The position numbers and the translations under genes are program-made. From contig CAZGYE010000011.1 in assembly GCA_964530165.1 (NCBI GenBank), positions 1-39,101 on the forward strand: a stretch of DNA of 39,101 bases, given 5' to 3'. This document shows positions 24,365 to 33,517 of the stretch, one piece after another (the first letter of the stretch is position 1; each line of letters begins with the position of its first letter). The DNA comes from CAZGYE01 sp964530165 (GTDB lineage Bacteria > Planctomycetota > Planctomycetia > Planctomycetales > Planctomycetaceae). The notes beneath the pieces were generated by a model. The model was not told the origin of the DNA and made no database searches. It saw nothing but the letters and a program-made list of their open reading frames with translations.

Positions 24365-26476
24365 ATGATGACGGTTCGGCATGTGAACTCGGTGATCTCA
24401 AGCGTCGGCGGTTTGTCCCTGCTGCTGGCCTTGTTGTGCCATCCGCTCCGAGGACAGGAGTGGTCCGTTCCAGTGGCGCCGAACACCAATGCCCAGAACA
24501 GTCCGGTCAGCCCGGACACTGCGACACTCGCACCGGGTGCCGAAGAGGACATCCTGAATCTCGATATCGATCAGCTCGGCCAGGTCGACGTTGTGGTGCC
24601 CTCGTTCGACCTCGAGGTCACCTCGGTCGCCAGGCGTGCAAGCACCGTCGGCAAATCGCCGGCCGCCGTCTTCGTCATCACGCAGGAGATGATTCGCCGC
24701 AGCGGCGCCACCAGCATTCCAGAATTGCTGCGGATGGCCCCCGGTGTGCAAGTCGCCCGGATCGACGCCAATCAGTGGGCGATCACGGCGCGAGGCTTCA
24801 ACAGCCGGTTTGCCAACAAGCTGCTGGTATTGATTGACGGCCGCAGCGTCTACACGCCGCTTTTTTCCGGCGTCTATTGGGACGTTCAAGACACGCTGCT
24901 CCAGGACATCGATCGCATCGAAGTCATCCGCGGTCCGGGAGCAACCTTGTGGGGCGCCAACGCGGTCAACGGCGTCATCAACATTATTACCAAGAAAGCA
25001 AAAGAGACACAGGGGGCGCTGATCACCAGCGGCGGCGGCAGTGAAGAGAATGCGATGAACGGTCTGCGGTACGGCGGAAACGTGGGCTCGAACTTTCACT
25101 ACCGGGTTTACGGCAAACATTTTGATCGCGATACCGGCTTCGATCCCGCCGGCGCCCACGACGACTGGCGCCAAGGACGCGTCGGATTTCGGACCGACTG
25201 GGAACTGGACGAGTACGCCTGCGACACGCTGACGTTTCAGGGCGACTATTACGACGGATCTTCCGGAACCGCCTCGCACTTTCCGACTTTGACTCCGCCG
25301 GGCAACTCCCTGGGCGCGGGCGACATTCAGGTCTCAGGGGGAAACTTCCTGACCCGCTGGACACATCGGTTCGACGAGGAGTCAGAGTTGACGCTGCAGC
25401 TCTACTATGACCGGGCCGAGCGACGCAGCCTGTTTTTGGACCAAGAGATCGACATCTTCGACGTCGATCTGGCCCACCACTTTCCTTTGTCGGATCGACA
25501 CGGCCTGACGTGGGGGCTTCACTTCCGCCGCGTCAGCGACGACCTGGGATCCCCCGACCCGTTTGTGCTGAGGTTCGACCCGCCGCGTCGACAGACCGAT
25601 CTGGCAAGCGCCTTCGTTCAAGACGAAATCACCCTGATCGACGAAACGCTCATGCTGACGCTGGGCTCCAAGTTCGAACACAACGAGTTCACCGGATTCG
25701 AGTTTCAACCTAGCGGCCGGCTGTTGTGGACGCCCGATCGCAAGCACGCCCTCTGGGCGTCGGTCTCGCGGGCCGTGCGGACGCCGGCTCGCAGCGAGGA
25801 CGACATGCGTCTGGTCTTTGCCAATATCGCTCCCTCTCCACCCATGTTCCTGGCGATCTTCGGCGACCGAAACATCGAGTCGGAAGACCTGCTGGCCTAC
25901 GAAATCGGCTTTCGGGAGCAAACCACGGACGAGTTCTCGTGGGACCTGGCCCTGTTCTTCAACGACTACAACGACCTGATGGCATTCGCTCCGGGAACAC
26001 CGGTGCTGCCGCCACCGGCGCTCATCATCCCCTCGGTCCCTACGAATCGCATGGACGGAGAAACGTACGGAGTCGAACTGGCGGCCGACTACGCGATTGC
26101 GAACTGGTGGAGGGTCCACGGATCGTACAGTTTTCTGCAGATGCAGCTGCACGCCGACGCGGGCACCGCTGCGGATGCCGAATCGGCAGAGGGAGAGAGT
26201 CCGCACAATCAGGCATTTCTGCAGTCGTCCTGGGATCTGCCTGGCGATCTTGAGTTCGACCTGATGGGACGATACGTCGACAATCTTCCTGCGCTGAATG
26301 TCAGCAACTACATCACGCTTGACCTACGGCTCGGCTATCGGCCCAACGAGAGCTGGGAGTTTTCGGTTGTGGGCCAGAACCTGCTCGAAGAGCATCATCA
26401 GGAGTTCAGCAGCCAGGACCCCGTGCACAGCGAAGTGGACCGGGGCGTCTATGCCCAAGCAATTTGGCGGCGTTAG
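24365..26476 (+). CDS. TonB-dependent outer-membrane receptor
   Basis: A protein of about 703 residues. A signal sequence (VGGLSLLLALLCHPLRG) ends near residue 30. The plug domain (about 70-190) is typical: PAAVFVITQEMIRRSGATS, then PGVQVARIDANQWAITARG, then RIEVIRGPGATLWGANAVNG. A beta-barrel follows to the C-terminus, which ends in an aromatic/basic strand (YAQAIWRR). No TonB box is certain. The substrate is unknown. Start choices are GTG 24353, ATG 24365 and ATG 24368; CAGGA sits at 24359-24363. It is the first gene of a block with YfiR, a CHASE8 kinase and a GGDEF-EAL protein, with a 33-base gap to YfiR, so it is probably their outer-membrane input partner. Confidence 0.9.
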   Translation: MMTVRHVNSVISSVGGLSLLLALLCHPLRGQEWSVPVAPNTNAQNSPVSPDTATLAPGAEEDILNLDIDQLGQVDVVVPSFDLEVTSVARRASTVGKSPAAVFVITQEMIRRSGATSIPELLRMAPGVQVARIDANQWAITARGFNSRFANKLLVLIDGRSVYTPLFSGVYWDVQDTLLQDIDRIEVIRGPGATLWGANAVNGVINIITKKAKETQGALITSGGGSEENAMNGLRYGGNVGSNFHYRVYGKHFDRDTGFDPAGAHDDWRQGRVGFRTDWELDEYACDTLTFQGDYYDGSSGTASHFPTLTPPGNSLGAGDIQVSGGNFLTRWTHRFDEESELTLQLYYDRAERRSLFLDQEIDIFDVDLAHHFPLSDRHGLTWGLHFRRVSDDLGSPDPFVLRFDPPRRQTDLASAFVQDEITLIDETLMLTLGSKFEHNEFTGFEFQPSGRLLWTPDRKHALWASVSRAVRTPARSEDDMRLVFANIAPSPPMFLAIFGDRNIESEDLLAYEIGFREQTTDEFSWDLALFFNDYNDLMAFAPGTPVLPPPALIIPSVPTNRMDGETYGVELAADYAIANWWRVHGSYSFLQMQLHADAGTAADAESAEGESPHNQAFLQSSWDLPGDLEFDLMGRYVDNLPALNVSNYITLDLRLGYRPNESWEFSVVGQNLLEEHHQEFSSQDPVHSEVDRGVYAQAIWRR

Positions 26477-26509
26477 CAAAATCGAACGTCAACGGAAAGA
26501 GTAAATCGA

Positions 26510-27151
26510 GTGAACTTTTGGCAGCACCAGGCGCAGAGCGACACGGCTTCACGATCAACCGGTCGGGTGGCACGACCTGCTGCATGGATCGCTCGTCTGT
26601 CGATGATCCTTCTCTTCGGGGCCGCGCCGCCAATCATGCAGGCACAAGAGGGATTTGTTGATCGCGAATATCAAATCAAGGCGGCCTACCTCTACAACTT
26701 CGGTAAGTATGTGGAGTGGCCGCCGGGCGCAATGGCCGTGATGCACAACGAGCGGCCGGTTTTCGTGATTGGAATTGTGGGAGAAAATCCGTTCGGCGAG
26801 GCGCTGACGACGATTGCCCACAGCAGGAAGCTAAAGGGCAGACCAGTCGTCATCCGGAAAATTCGAAAGGGAGACGATTGTCAGCCGTGTCACATCCTCT
26901 TTTTCCCAGTCGGTCAGCAGCAAGACCTGGTCGAAGCAGTCCTGAAGCGGGCGAAGGATTCGCCGACGCTCGTCGTTGGCGAATCGACAGGATTTGCAGA
27001 GAAGGGCGGCATGATCAACTTCTACATCGACGACAACAAGGTGAGGTTTGAGATCAATCGGGATGCGGCCAATCGGGCCGGACTGAAAATCAGCGCGAAG
27101 CTGCTCCGGTTAGGACGGATCGTTCACGACGAACAGGCACATGAAGAATGA
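26510..27151 (+). CDS. YfiR-family (DUF4154) periplasmic protein
   Basis: A 213-residue protein with an N-terminal export signal (about residues 20-45, ARLSMILLFGAAPPIMQAQ). The mature part matches YfiR/DUF4154: YQIKAAYLYNFGKYVEWPP at its start, VIGIVGENPFG, a CQPCHILFFP segment carrying two cysteines, LVVGESTGFAEKGGMINF, and FEINRDAANRAGLKISAKLLRL at the end. In Pseudomonas, YfiR is the periplasmic repressor of the diguanylate cyclase YfiN and uses redox-active cysteines. Here the start is a GTG with GGAAAGAG upstream. The stop overlaps the next gene's ATG (27141-27151), implying coupled translation with the CHASE8 kinase, its probable binding partner. Confidence 0.9.
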   Translation: MNFWQHQAQSDTASRSTGRVARPAAWIARLSMILLFGAAPPIMQAQEGFVDREYQIKAAYLYNFGKYVEWPPGAMAVMHNERPVFVIGIVGENPFGEALTTIAHSRKLKGRPVVIRKIRKGDDCQPCHILFFPVGQQQDLVEAVLKRAKDSPTLVVGESTGFAEKGGMINFYIDDNKVRFEINRDAANRAGLKISAKLLRLGRIVHDEQAHEE

Positions 27152-29630
27152 ACAATGGCAAACCATGAAATCGTTTCCTGACCTATCCATCAAGACGAAA
27201 CTGAACCTGTTGCTGGCACTGTCGGCCGGCATGGCGCTGCTGCTGGCGGGCATTGCCTTTGTTGCCGACGACGTCGCGACAATGCGCAAATCGACCGTGC
27301 AGCATCTGTCGGCTGTTGCCGATGTCCTGGGAGCCAATGCCGTGGCCGCGGTCACGTTCGACGATCCGGACGCCGCAACAGAGGTGCTCTCCTCGCTTCG
27401 TTTGGAACCGAACGTGCGATTTGCGTGTGTCTATGACAGCGACGGTCAACCGTTTGCAATCTATCAACGAAACGACCTTTCAGGGCTGCTGCAACCGCCC
27501 GTTGTACAAGAAGACGGTCACGAGTTTACTACCGACGGAACATTGCAGATTTTCACGACCCTCTCCGACACGGAAGCCGTTGTGGGCACACTCTACCTGC
27601 AAGCGGGCATGGAGCAACTGTACGCAAATCTCAAGCAGGATGCCGGCCTGGCAGCCATCGTAGTGGTGGTTTCACTCGGGGCGTCCATGCTGCTGTCGTT
27701 CAGGTTGCAGAGGGTTGTTTCGGACCCGATTGCCGCCGTGGCCGCAGCAGCCAAGCGAATTTCCGACGAGAGTGACTACTCGGTTCGAGTCCCAAAAACC
27801 GCTAACGACGAAATTGGAACCCTCTGCGACGAGTTCAACCGCATGTTGGCGCAGATTGAGGCCGGTCAGACGGAATTGCAGAAAGCGAACAATGAACTCG
27901 AATTCCGCGTAGAAGAGAGAACTCGGCAACTCTCAAACACCAACACAGAATTGAGCCGCCAGATCGCCGAACGGACGCGGACCGAGCAGGAACTTCGAAA
28001 ATTGTCCGGGGCTGTCGAGCACAGCCCAGCCTCTGTTGTCATCACCGATGCCCAAGGCACGATCGAATACGTGAATCCCAGGTTCACCCGCGTGACCGGC
28101 TATACCGCGCAAGAGGCCCTCGGTCGGAACCCGCGTATTTTGAAGTCCAACCGAACGTCACCGGAAATATACACCCAGTTGTGGGAAACGATCACGGCCG
28201 GTCGCGAATGGCGCAGCGAACTGGAAAACAAGAAAAAAAACGGAGAGTACTATTGGGAATCCGTCTCCATCTCACCGATCACCAATTCCGAAGGCGTGAT
28301 CACGCATTTTGTTGCTGTCAAGGAGGATATCACCGAACGCAAACAGGCGGAGGAGGTGCTGCGCCAGAGCGAAGAGAAACACCGGATTCTGTTCGAGAGC
28401 TCCCGGGACGCCATCATGACCCTCTCGCCGCCGTCCTGGGGGTTCACGTCGGGTAACCCGGCGTGCATCGCGTTGTTCGGGGTAAGAGACGAGGCCGAGC
28501 TCACCGCATTCCCGCCGTGGGATCTCTCCCCGGAACACCAGCCGGACGGCCGGCTCTCGGCCGATGGGGCCAGGGAAATGATTGAAACGGCGCTGCAGAA
28601 GGGCTCCCACTTCTTCGAGTGGACGCACAAGACCGTCGACGGCAGGGAATTCCCCACCGACGTGCTGTTGACACGGGTAGAGCTTGGTGGGCAGGTCCTG
28701 CTCCAGGCCACCGTCCGCGACATCACTGAACGCAAGAAAGCCGAGGCGGAGCTGGCAGAGCTGAACAAGCGGCTCATCGACTCCTCCCGTCGGGTGGGCA
28801 AGGCCGAAATCGCCACCAGCGTTCTGCACAACGTGGGCAACGTGCTCAATAGCGTGAATGTGTCGGCGAGCCTCGTCTGCGACAAGCTGCGCCAATCCGG
28901 CGTGTCGGACCTGACGAAAGCCGTGGACGTTATGGAACAGCATCTTGACGACATGGCATGCTACATGACCGAAGATGAGCGTGGAAAGCACCTCCCCCGT
29001 TTTCTCATCGCTTTGAGCCGGCAGATGGCCGCCGATGAAGAAACAATTCTCGAGGAAGTCCAATCGCTGGTCAAGAACATCGAGCACATCAAGGAAATTG
29101 TCGCGCTGCAGCAATCGCACGCCGGCGTCTCGGGGTTGATTCAAGAGGCGTCGCTCGCCGAGCTGTTGGAAGACGCCATCCGCATCAATATTGCGTCTGC
29201 TGAGCGCCATGGAATCAAGGTCGAACGCGAGTTCGAGGAATTCCCGCCGGTCCGCGTCGACAGACAGAAACTGCTTCAGATTTTCGTCAATCTCGTCAGC
29301 AATGCGAAGTATGCGTTGATCGAGAGCGACAGCACTGACAGACAGATCGTCGTGCGGCTCCTGCGAACCGATGACGGACTGGCTCGCATCGAAGTTCAAG
29401 ATAATGGAATCGGTATTCCGGCGGAAAACATGTCCCGCATTTTCTCCCACGGCTTCACGACCCGCAAAGAGGGACATGGTTTTGGCCTTCACAGCGGGGC
29501 CCTGGCTGCCGAGGAAATGGGGGCCACGCTGACGGTTCACAGTGACGGTCCCCAAACCGGCGCCACGTTTGTCCTGGAAATTCCCTTCAAGACTGCCGAG
29601 GTCATCCCATGCGCGATCGAAATGAAATAA
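27141..29630 (+). CDS. CHASE8-HAMP-PAS-PAS sensor histidine kinase
   Basis: An 829-residue membrane kinase. A first span lies at about 18-38; an outer CHASE8-type domain (about 40-165) follows, with the signature ANAVAAVTFDDPDAATEVLSS and RFACVYDSDGQPFAIY. A second span (about 170-190), HAMP (about 190-245), a coiled coil, and PAS domains (about 285-410 and 415-535) come next. The kinase core has an unusual H-box SVLHNVGNVLNSVNVS with His563, N-box NLVSNAKYALIES, G1 box DNGIGI and G2 box GHGFGLHSGALAAEEMG. The N-terminal half matches YfiN (TpbB), with the GGDEF replaced by PAS and kinase domains. It overlaps YfiR by 11 bases and the GGDEF-EAL gene by 22 bases. Confidence 0.92.
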   Translation: MKNEQWQTMKSFPDLSIKTKLNLLLALSAGMALLLAGIAFVADDVATMRKSTVQHLSAVADVLGANAVAAVTFDDPDAATEVLSSLRLEPNVRFACVYDSDGQPFAIYQRNDLSGLLQPPVVQEDGHEFTTDGTLQIFTTLSDTEAVVGTLYLQAGMEQLYANLKQDAGLAAIVVVVSLGASMLLSFRLQRVVSDPIAAVAAAAKRISDESDYSVRVPKTANDEIGTLCDEFNRMLAQIEAGQTELQKANNELEFRVEERTRQLSNTNTELSRQIAERTRTEQELRKLSGAVEHSPASVVITDAQGTIEYVNPRFTRVTGYTAQEALGRNPRILKSNRTSPEIYTQLWETITAGREWRSELENKKKNGEYYWESVSISPITNSEGVITHFVAVKEDITERKQAEEVLRQSEEKHRILFESSRDAIMTLSPPSWGFTSGNPACIALFGVRDEAELTAFPPWDLSPEHQPDGRLSADGAREMIETALQKGSHFFEWTHKTVDGREFPTDVLLTRVELGGQVLLQATVRDITERKKAEAELAELNKRLIDSSRRVGKAEIATSVLHNVGNVLNSVNVSASLVCDKLRQSGVSDLTKAVDVMEQHLDDMACYMTEDERGKHLPRFLIALSRQMAADEETILEEVQSLVKNIEHIKEIVALQQSHAGVSGLIQEASLAELLEDAIRINIASAERHGIKVEREFEEFPPVRVDRQKLLQIFVNLVSNAKYALIESDSTDRQIVVRLLRTDDGLARIEVQDNGIGIPAENMSRIFSHGFTTRKEGHGFGLHSGALAAEEMGATLTVHSDGPQTGATFVLEIPFKTAEVIPCAIEMK

Positions 29631-31909
29631 AGCCCGAACTCAGCCACCGCATCCTTGTGATTGACGACAACGAGGCCATTCATTCGGACTTCCGCAAGAT
29701 ACTCGGCGGCGACGCCGACACCACCAGCCAGGCCGAAATGGCCAAGGCGGCGTTTTTCGGCGTCGAATCAGACGCAACACAGCGTGGAGCGTTCGAGATC
29801 GATTCCGCGTTTCAGGGGCGGCAGGGGCTCGAAATGGTCCAGCAGGCCCTCTCCGAAGAGCGTCCGTACGCCATGGCGTTTGTCGACATCCGCATGCCGC
29901 CGGGCTGGGATGGAATCGAGACTGTCAAACGCATCTGGGCGGAATACCCGGAACTACAGGTGGTCCTCTGCACGGCGTATTCCGACTACTCGTGGGACCA
30001 GATGGTGGGAGAGCTGATCCATACGGACCGTTTTCTCATATTGAAAAAGCCCTTCGACCTCATCGAGGTCCGTCAACTGGCCACCGCTCTGACGAGGAAG
30101 TGGCAATTGGCGCAGCAAGCCAGGCTGAAGCTCGGCGAACTCGAAACGATGGTCGAAGCGCGGACGGCGGAATTGAAGCACAGCGAGGCCCACATGCGGG
30201 CCATTGTGGAATCGGCCGATGAATGCATTGTCTCCATCGATCATGAGGGGCGGATCATCGAGTTCAATCCCGCCGCAGAGAAAACATTCGGCTATTCCCG
30301 TGAAGAAGTCATCGGGAAGCGCATGGCCGAGCTGATCATCCCGCCCTCTCTGCGAGAGAAACATTGCTGTGGTCTGGAGCGTTTTCTCGCGACGGGTGAC
30401 AGTTCAGTTCTGGGCAAACGGTTGGAACTGGTTGCAATGCGACAAGATGGCGGCGAGTTCCCCGTTGAGATCACTTTGAACGTGGTCCAGAATCAGGAAC
30501 ATCCGATCTTCACCGCGCTTCTGCACGACATTTCTGAACGTAAGCAGATGGAAGAACAATTGCGGCACGACGCGCTGCACGACGCGCTGACCGAACTCCC
30601 GAACCGCACCCTGTTTGTCGAACGGGTGGACCATGCCATTCGACGCTCGGAACGTCGCTACGACTATCTGTTCGCCGTGATGTTTCTCGACCTTGATCGC
30701 TTCAAGAACATCAATGACAGCCTGGGCCATCTGGTGGGGGACAAGCTGTTGGTCGAAACGGCCCGACGCTTAGAGAGGTGCATTCGTGCATCAGATACCG
30801 TGGCCCGTTTAGGCGGAGACGAATTTGCCGTTCTCGTCGATGACATCCAGAATGTGACCGACGCGGCACGCATCGCCGAAAGGATTCGTGGGGCCTTAGC
30901 GCGTTCGTTCAAGGTAGACGACGAAGAATTCTACACGGGTGCGAGCGTCGGAGTCGCGCTCAGCTCAACGGGGTATGTTCGGGCGGAAGAAATATTACGG
31001 GACGCCGACACCGCGATGTACGAGGCTAAGGCACGCGGAGATGTGCCGTATGTGCTGTTTAACTCAAAGATGCATGCTCGCGCCAAGGCGATTCTGAGCC
31101 TCGAGAATGATCTGAGGCGGGCTCTCGAACGTGGGGAGTTCCGCAACGTTTACCAGCCCATCGTTTCCCTGGAAACCGGCCGGACCGTCAGCTTCGAGGC
31201 ACTCCTGCGCTGGCAGCATCCGGAGCGTGGACTTCTCCCGCCGTCGGAGTTTCTGACGGTTGCGGAAGATTCCGGGCTGCTGCTACCGATCGGCTGGTTG
31301 ATGTTCCGCGAAGCATGTCGCCAGTTGCGGCAATGGCGGGAACAGACTCCGGGAAATGACTCGTTGACGGTCAGCGTCAACTTTTCACCGATGCAGATCA
31401 TACAACATAACGTGGTCGATAGAATCTGTGAGATCCTGCGAGAGACGGACATCGGCCCACAAGGTCTGGTGCTCGAGGTCACGGAAAGTGCAGTCATCGA
31501 GAACGCCCGACTCGCAGCAGCCACATTGTCTCGGTTGAAGGACTTGGGAATTCGTTTGAGCATCGACGATTTTGGCACCGGATACGCGTCGCTGAGTTAC
31601 CTCCAGCGTTTCCCCTTCGATACGTTGAAAATTGACCGTTCCCTTGTCGGTGGGATGCACGATGACGAGGGGAACTGGCACATCACACAAACAATCGTCA
31701 CATTGGCCCACAACTTGAGAATGGACGTTGTCGCCGAAGGCGTGGAAGTAGACGACCAACGGACGCGGCTCGAAACGCTGAATTGCGATTACGGGCAAGG
31801 GTACTTGTTCTCCCGGCCGTTGGCGCCGGACGCGGTGTGCGCTTGGCTTGCCAACCAAGCCGTCTCTGCGCGTGATGAACTTGCCACCGCCAAGCTTGCA
31901 TCTGGCTAA
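29609..31909 (+). CDS. REC-PAS-GGDEF-EAL response regulator
   Basis: A 766-residue cytoplasmic protein. The receiver (about 10-155) has IDDNEAIHSDF and Asp93 in FVDIRMPPGWDG; an insertion (about 40-65) precedes the acceptor site. A PAS domain (about 195-315, ending in DISERK) follows. The GGDEF domain (about 320-485) keeps GGDEF at 402-406 and an inhibitory RASD site at 393-396, five residues before it. The EAL domain (about 505-755) keeps EAL at 530-532 and IDDFGTGYASLSYL. Both cyclase and phosphodiesterase sites look intact, so it may make or destroy cyclic di-GMP. Its start overlaps the CHASE8 kinase by 22 bases, making it the natural phosphate acceptor. Confidence 0.95.
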   Translation: MRDRNEIKPELSHRILVIDDNEAIHSDFRKILGGDADTTSQAEMAKAAFFGVESDATQRGAFEIDSAFQGRQGLEMVQQALSEERPYAMAFVDIRMPPGWDGIETVKRIWAEYPELQVVLCTAYSDYSWDQMVGELIHTDRFLILKKPFDLIEVRQLATALTRKWQLAQQARLKLGELETMVEARTAELKHSEAHMRAIVESADECIVSIDHEGRIIEFNPAAEKTFGYSREEVIGKRMAELIIPPSLREKHCCGLERFLATGDSSVLGKRLELVAMRQDGGEFPVEITLNVVQNQEHPIFTALLHDISERKQMEEQLRHDALHDALTELPNRTLFVERVDHAIRRSERRYDYLFAVMFLDLDRFKNINDSLGHLVGDKLLVETARRLERCIRASDTVARLGGDEFAVLVDDIQNVTDAARIAERIRGALARSFKVDDEEFYTGASVGVALSSTGYVRAEEILRDADTAMYEAKARGDVPYVLFNSKMHARAKAILSLENDLRRALERGEFRNVYQPIVSLETGRTVSFEALLRWQHPERGLLPPSEFLTVAEDSGLLLPIGWLMFREACRQLRQWREQTPGNDSLTVSVNFSPMQIIQHNVVDRICEILRETDIGPQGLVLEVTESAVIENARLAAATLSRLKDLGIRLSIDDFGTGYASLSYLQRFPFDTLKIDRSLVGGMHDDEGNWHITQTIVTLAHNLRMDVVAEGVEVDDQRTRLETLNCDYGQGYLFSRPLAPDAVCAWLANQAVSARDELATAKLASG

Positions 31910-31925
31910 CCCAGATTATTCATAG

Positions 31926-32004
31926 AAACCCAAACCGACGACTTGTCGTCGCTGGGTGTGCCATGCAACCAGTGGATTGCGACAACAAGTTGTCGGTTTG
32001 GGTA
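31926..32004. repeat. About 27-bp inverted repeat after the GGDEF-EAL gene
   Basis: The sequence at 31926-31952 (core CCCAAACCGACGACTTGTCG) and that at 31979-32004 (core ACAAGTTGTCGGTTTGGG) pair almost fully, with two mismatches; each arm also contains a short palindrome (GACGACTTGTCGTC). The loop is 26 bases. It lies 17 bases after the stop codon and may end the operon transcript, although no T-run follows. It could also be another dispersed element. Confidence 0.65.
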
Positions 32005-32381
32005 TTACAAGGGCAAGAATAGTTCGGACTCAGGTGATTTCTGCACGCGTCGTTTGCCGCTGTTGTGCCGATGTGATGACACCTACCTTATGCTTTGTTT
32101 GTCACAGATTGCAGTCCCATGTGAGACGCACCGCCACGTCCATCCTGAAAAGTGTTGTCTGTCGTCAATGGAGTTTGCCTTGAACCGTACGCGTGCCGAT
32201 ACGTGGTAATGAAATGGAGTCCTTGTGGGCCAGCGTTGAAAGCTTGCTTTACATCCGTCGACGGCACTGAGCCGGCGAACTTGCCGGAAGACCTGTCGGC
32301 GTCTGTTCCGGGACGACGAAGAATTGTCACCCACAAGAACGGAGTGTGCGCGGACTATCTCATGGAGGAGAGTCGTACGAA
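32005..32381. other. Intergenic leader before the polysaccharide locus
   Basis: This stretch of about 377 bases has only short, unconvincing frames. It should hold the promoter and leader of the NusG-like gene. A weak pair (TTGAAC, then GGTAAT with about 18-base spacing, near 32179-32210) is seen. No clear ops/JUMPstart-like element was recognised. A short inverted repeat (GCCGGCGAACTTGCCGG) lies near 32273-32289. Confidence 0.35.
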
Positions 32382-32945
32382 ATGCCCATTCTCGCCTGTG
32401 AAGAGGATCTTTTCCCAAATGATTTGCTGGAAAGCGAACGGCTCGGCAAAGAACGCGACCACCGGTGGTGGGCGCTCTATACGCGGTCCAGACGCGAGAA
32501 GCAGTTGATGCGGAAACTGCGGGCCATGAGAACGGCCTTCTATGGACCGCTCCTTCCCAATCGCTTTTGTTCTACCGGCGGACGCATCCGCACGTCCCAT
32601 ATCCCTCTGTTTTCCAACTATGTTTTCATGTACGGCGACGACACCAGCCGGTACAAGGCCATGACGACAACCTGCGTCTCGCGCTGTCTCGAAGTGGCCG
32701 AAGAAGGCAAACTCGTGTACGAATTGCGGCAACTTCGCCGGTTAATTCAATCGGGGGTTCCGCTGACAATGGAATCTGGTCTGCAAGCGGGAGCACGTGT
32801 ACGGATTCGTTCGGGCGTACTTGAGGGCCAAGAGGGAGTTGTCGTGAATCGCCGAGGGAAGACGCGGCTGGTCGTGAGCGTCGACTTTCTACAGCGAGGC
32901 GCCTCGGTCCTGATCGAGGACTTCGACGTCGAGCGGATCGTTTGA
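32382..32945 (+). CDS. NusG/RfaH-like specialised transcription factor
   Basis: A 187-residue protein. The N-terminal part (about 25-125) is NusG-N-like: RWWALYTRSRREKQLMRKL, then FYGPLLP and HIPLFSNYVFMYGD. The C-terminal part (about 130-187) is a KOW-type domain: AGARVRIRSGVLEGQEGVVV and RLVVSVDFLQRGASVLIE. Specialised NusG paralogues such as RfaH, UpxY and LoaP often head polysaccharide operons and act as antiterminators. The gene stands first before export and polymerase genes, which fits. The ATG at 32382 follows GGAGGAGAG. It is distinct from housekeeping NusG, which usually lies beside secE and ribosomal protein genes. Confidence 0.87.
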   Translation: MPILACEEDLFPNDLLESERLGKERDHRWWALYTRSRREKQLMRKLRAMRTAFYGPLLPNRFCSTGGRIRTSHIPLFSNYVFMYGDDTSRYKAMTTTCVSRCLEVAEEGKLVYELRQLRRLIQSGVPLTMESGLQAGARVRIRSGVLEGQEGVVVNRRGKTRLVVSVDFLQRGASVLIEDFDVERIV

Positions 32946-32969
32946 AGGATTGTTGCGAGAAATCTCTCC

Positions 32970-33410
32970 ATGAATGCCACACGGATTGTTTTGATCCTGA
33001 GTCTGTTGGGATTCGCATCCGGCTGTTATACGACCCGCCAGGCAGCCGACGACGTCGCTGTCTCGATGCAGAACCGTTTCTTCGCGATGTGCGCCTGGCA
33101 GAGATGCAAGCCGGAATTCGGCGACGTCGAATATCTCCGTCACTTCAAGAACGGATTCAAGTCTGGCTATGCGGCTGTTGCCTCCGGCCGAGACGGAAGC
33201 CCGCCGGTACTGCCGCCACAAAAGTACTGGTCGGTCTTTTACCGCAATTATGCAGGTCAAGAGAAAATGCAGGCGTGGTTTAACGGTTACTCTTATGGTG
33301 CCTTTGCCGCCGAAAACGAGGGGGTCGCATCGCGAAGCTACATGGTGACGTCTGGAGTACACGACGAAGGTCCGCCGACGCACGCGGGCCGACCAGGTGG
33401 AGACGGCTGA
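32970..33410 (+). CDS. Small lipoprotein of unknown function
   Basis: A 146-residue protein with signal peptide and lipobox (ILSLLGFASGC, Cys19). The mature part has NGFKSGYAAVASG, then PPVLPPQKYWSVFYRNY and WFNGYSYGAFAAE. This motif pattern, of two Gly-Tyr repeats around a PP-x-YW segment, recurs in short planctomycete lipoproteins by my recollection, but I cannot name a family. It lies between the NusG-like and Wza-like genes and should belong to the same operon. The ribosome site is weak. Confidence 0.78.
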   Translation: MNATRIVLILSLLGFASGCYTTRQAADDVAVSMQNRFFAMCAWQRCKPEFGDVEYLRHFKNGFKSGYAAVASGRDGSPPVLPPQKYWSVFYRNYAGQEKMQAWFNGYSYGAFAAENEGVASRSYMVTSGVHDEGPPTHAGRPGGDG

Positions 33411-33517
33411 TGACACGCTTTTTTCACAGGCGCGCCCGCGGCTGAATCCAAGCAGTTGGTTGTTCACACGCACAACAGAAATCGAAGGCGACGGGAATCC
33501 AGGAAAAGCGGAACACG

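Noticed and set aside
28272..29555. Long minus-strand open frame opposite the CHASE8 kinase
   Set aside because: It overlaps a well-supported kinase in the other direction and has no domain signal.
32040..32210. Short plus-strand frames upstream of the NusG-like gene
   Set aside because: Composition is cysteine- and arginine-rich with no ribosome site or motif; treated as leader sequence.
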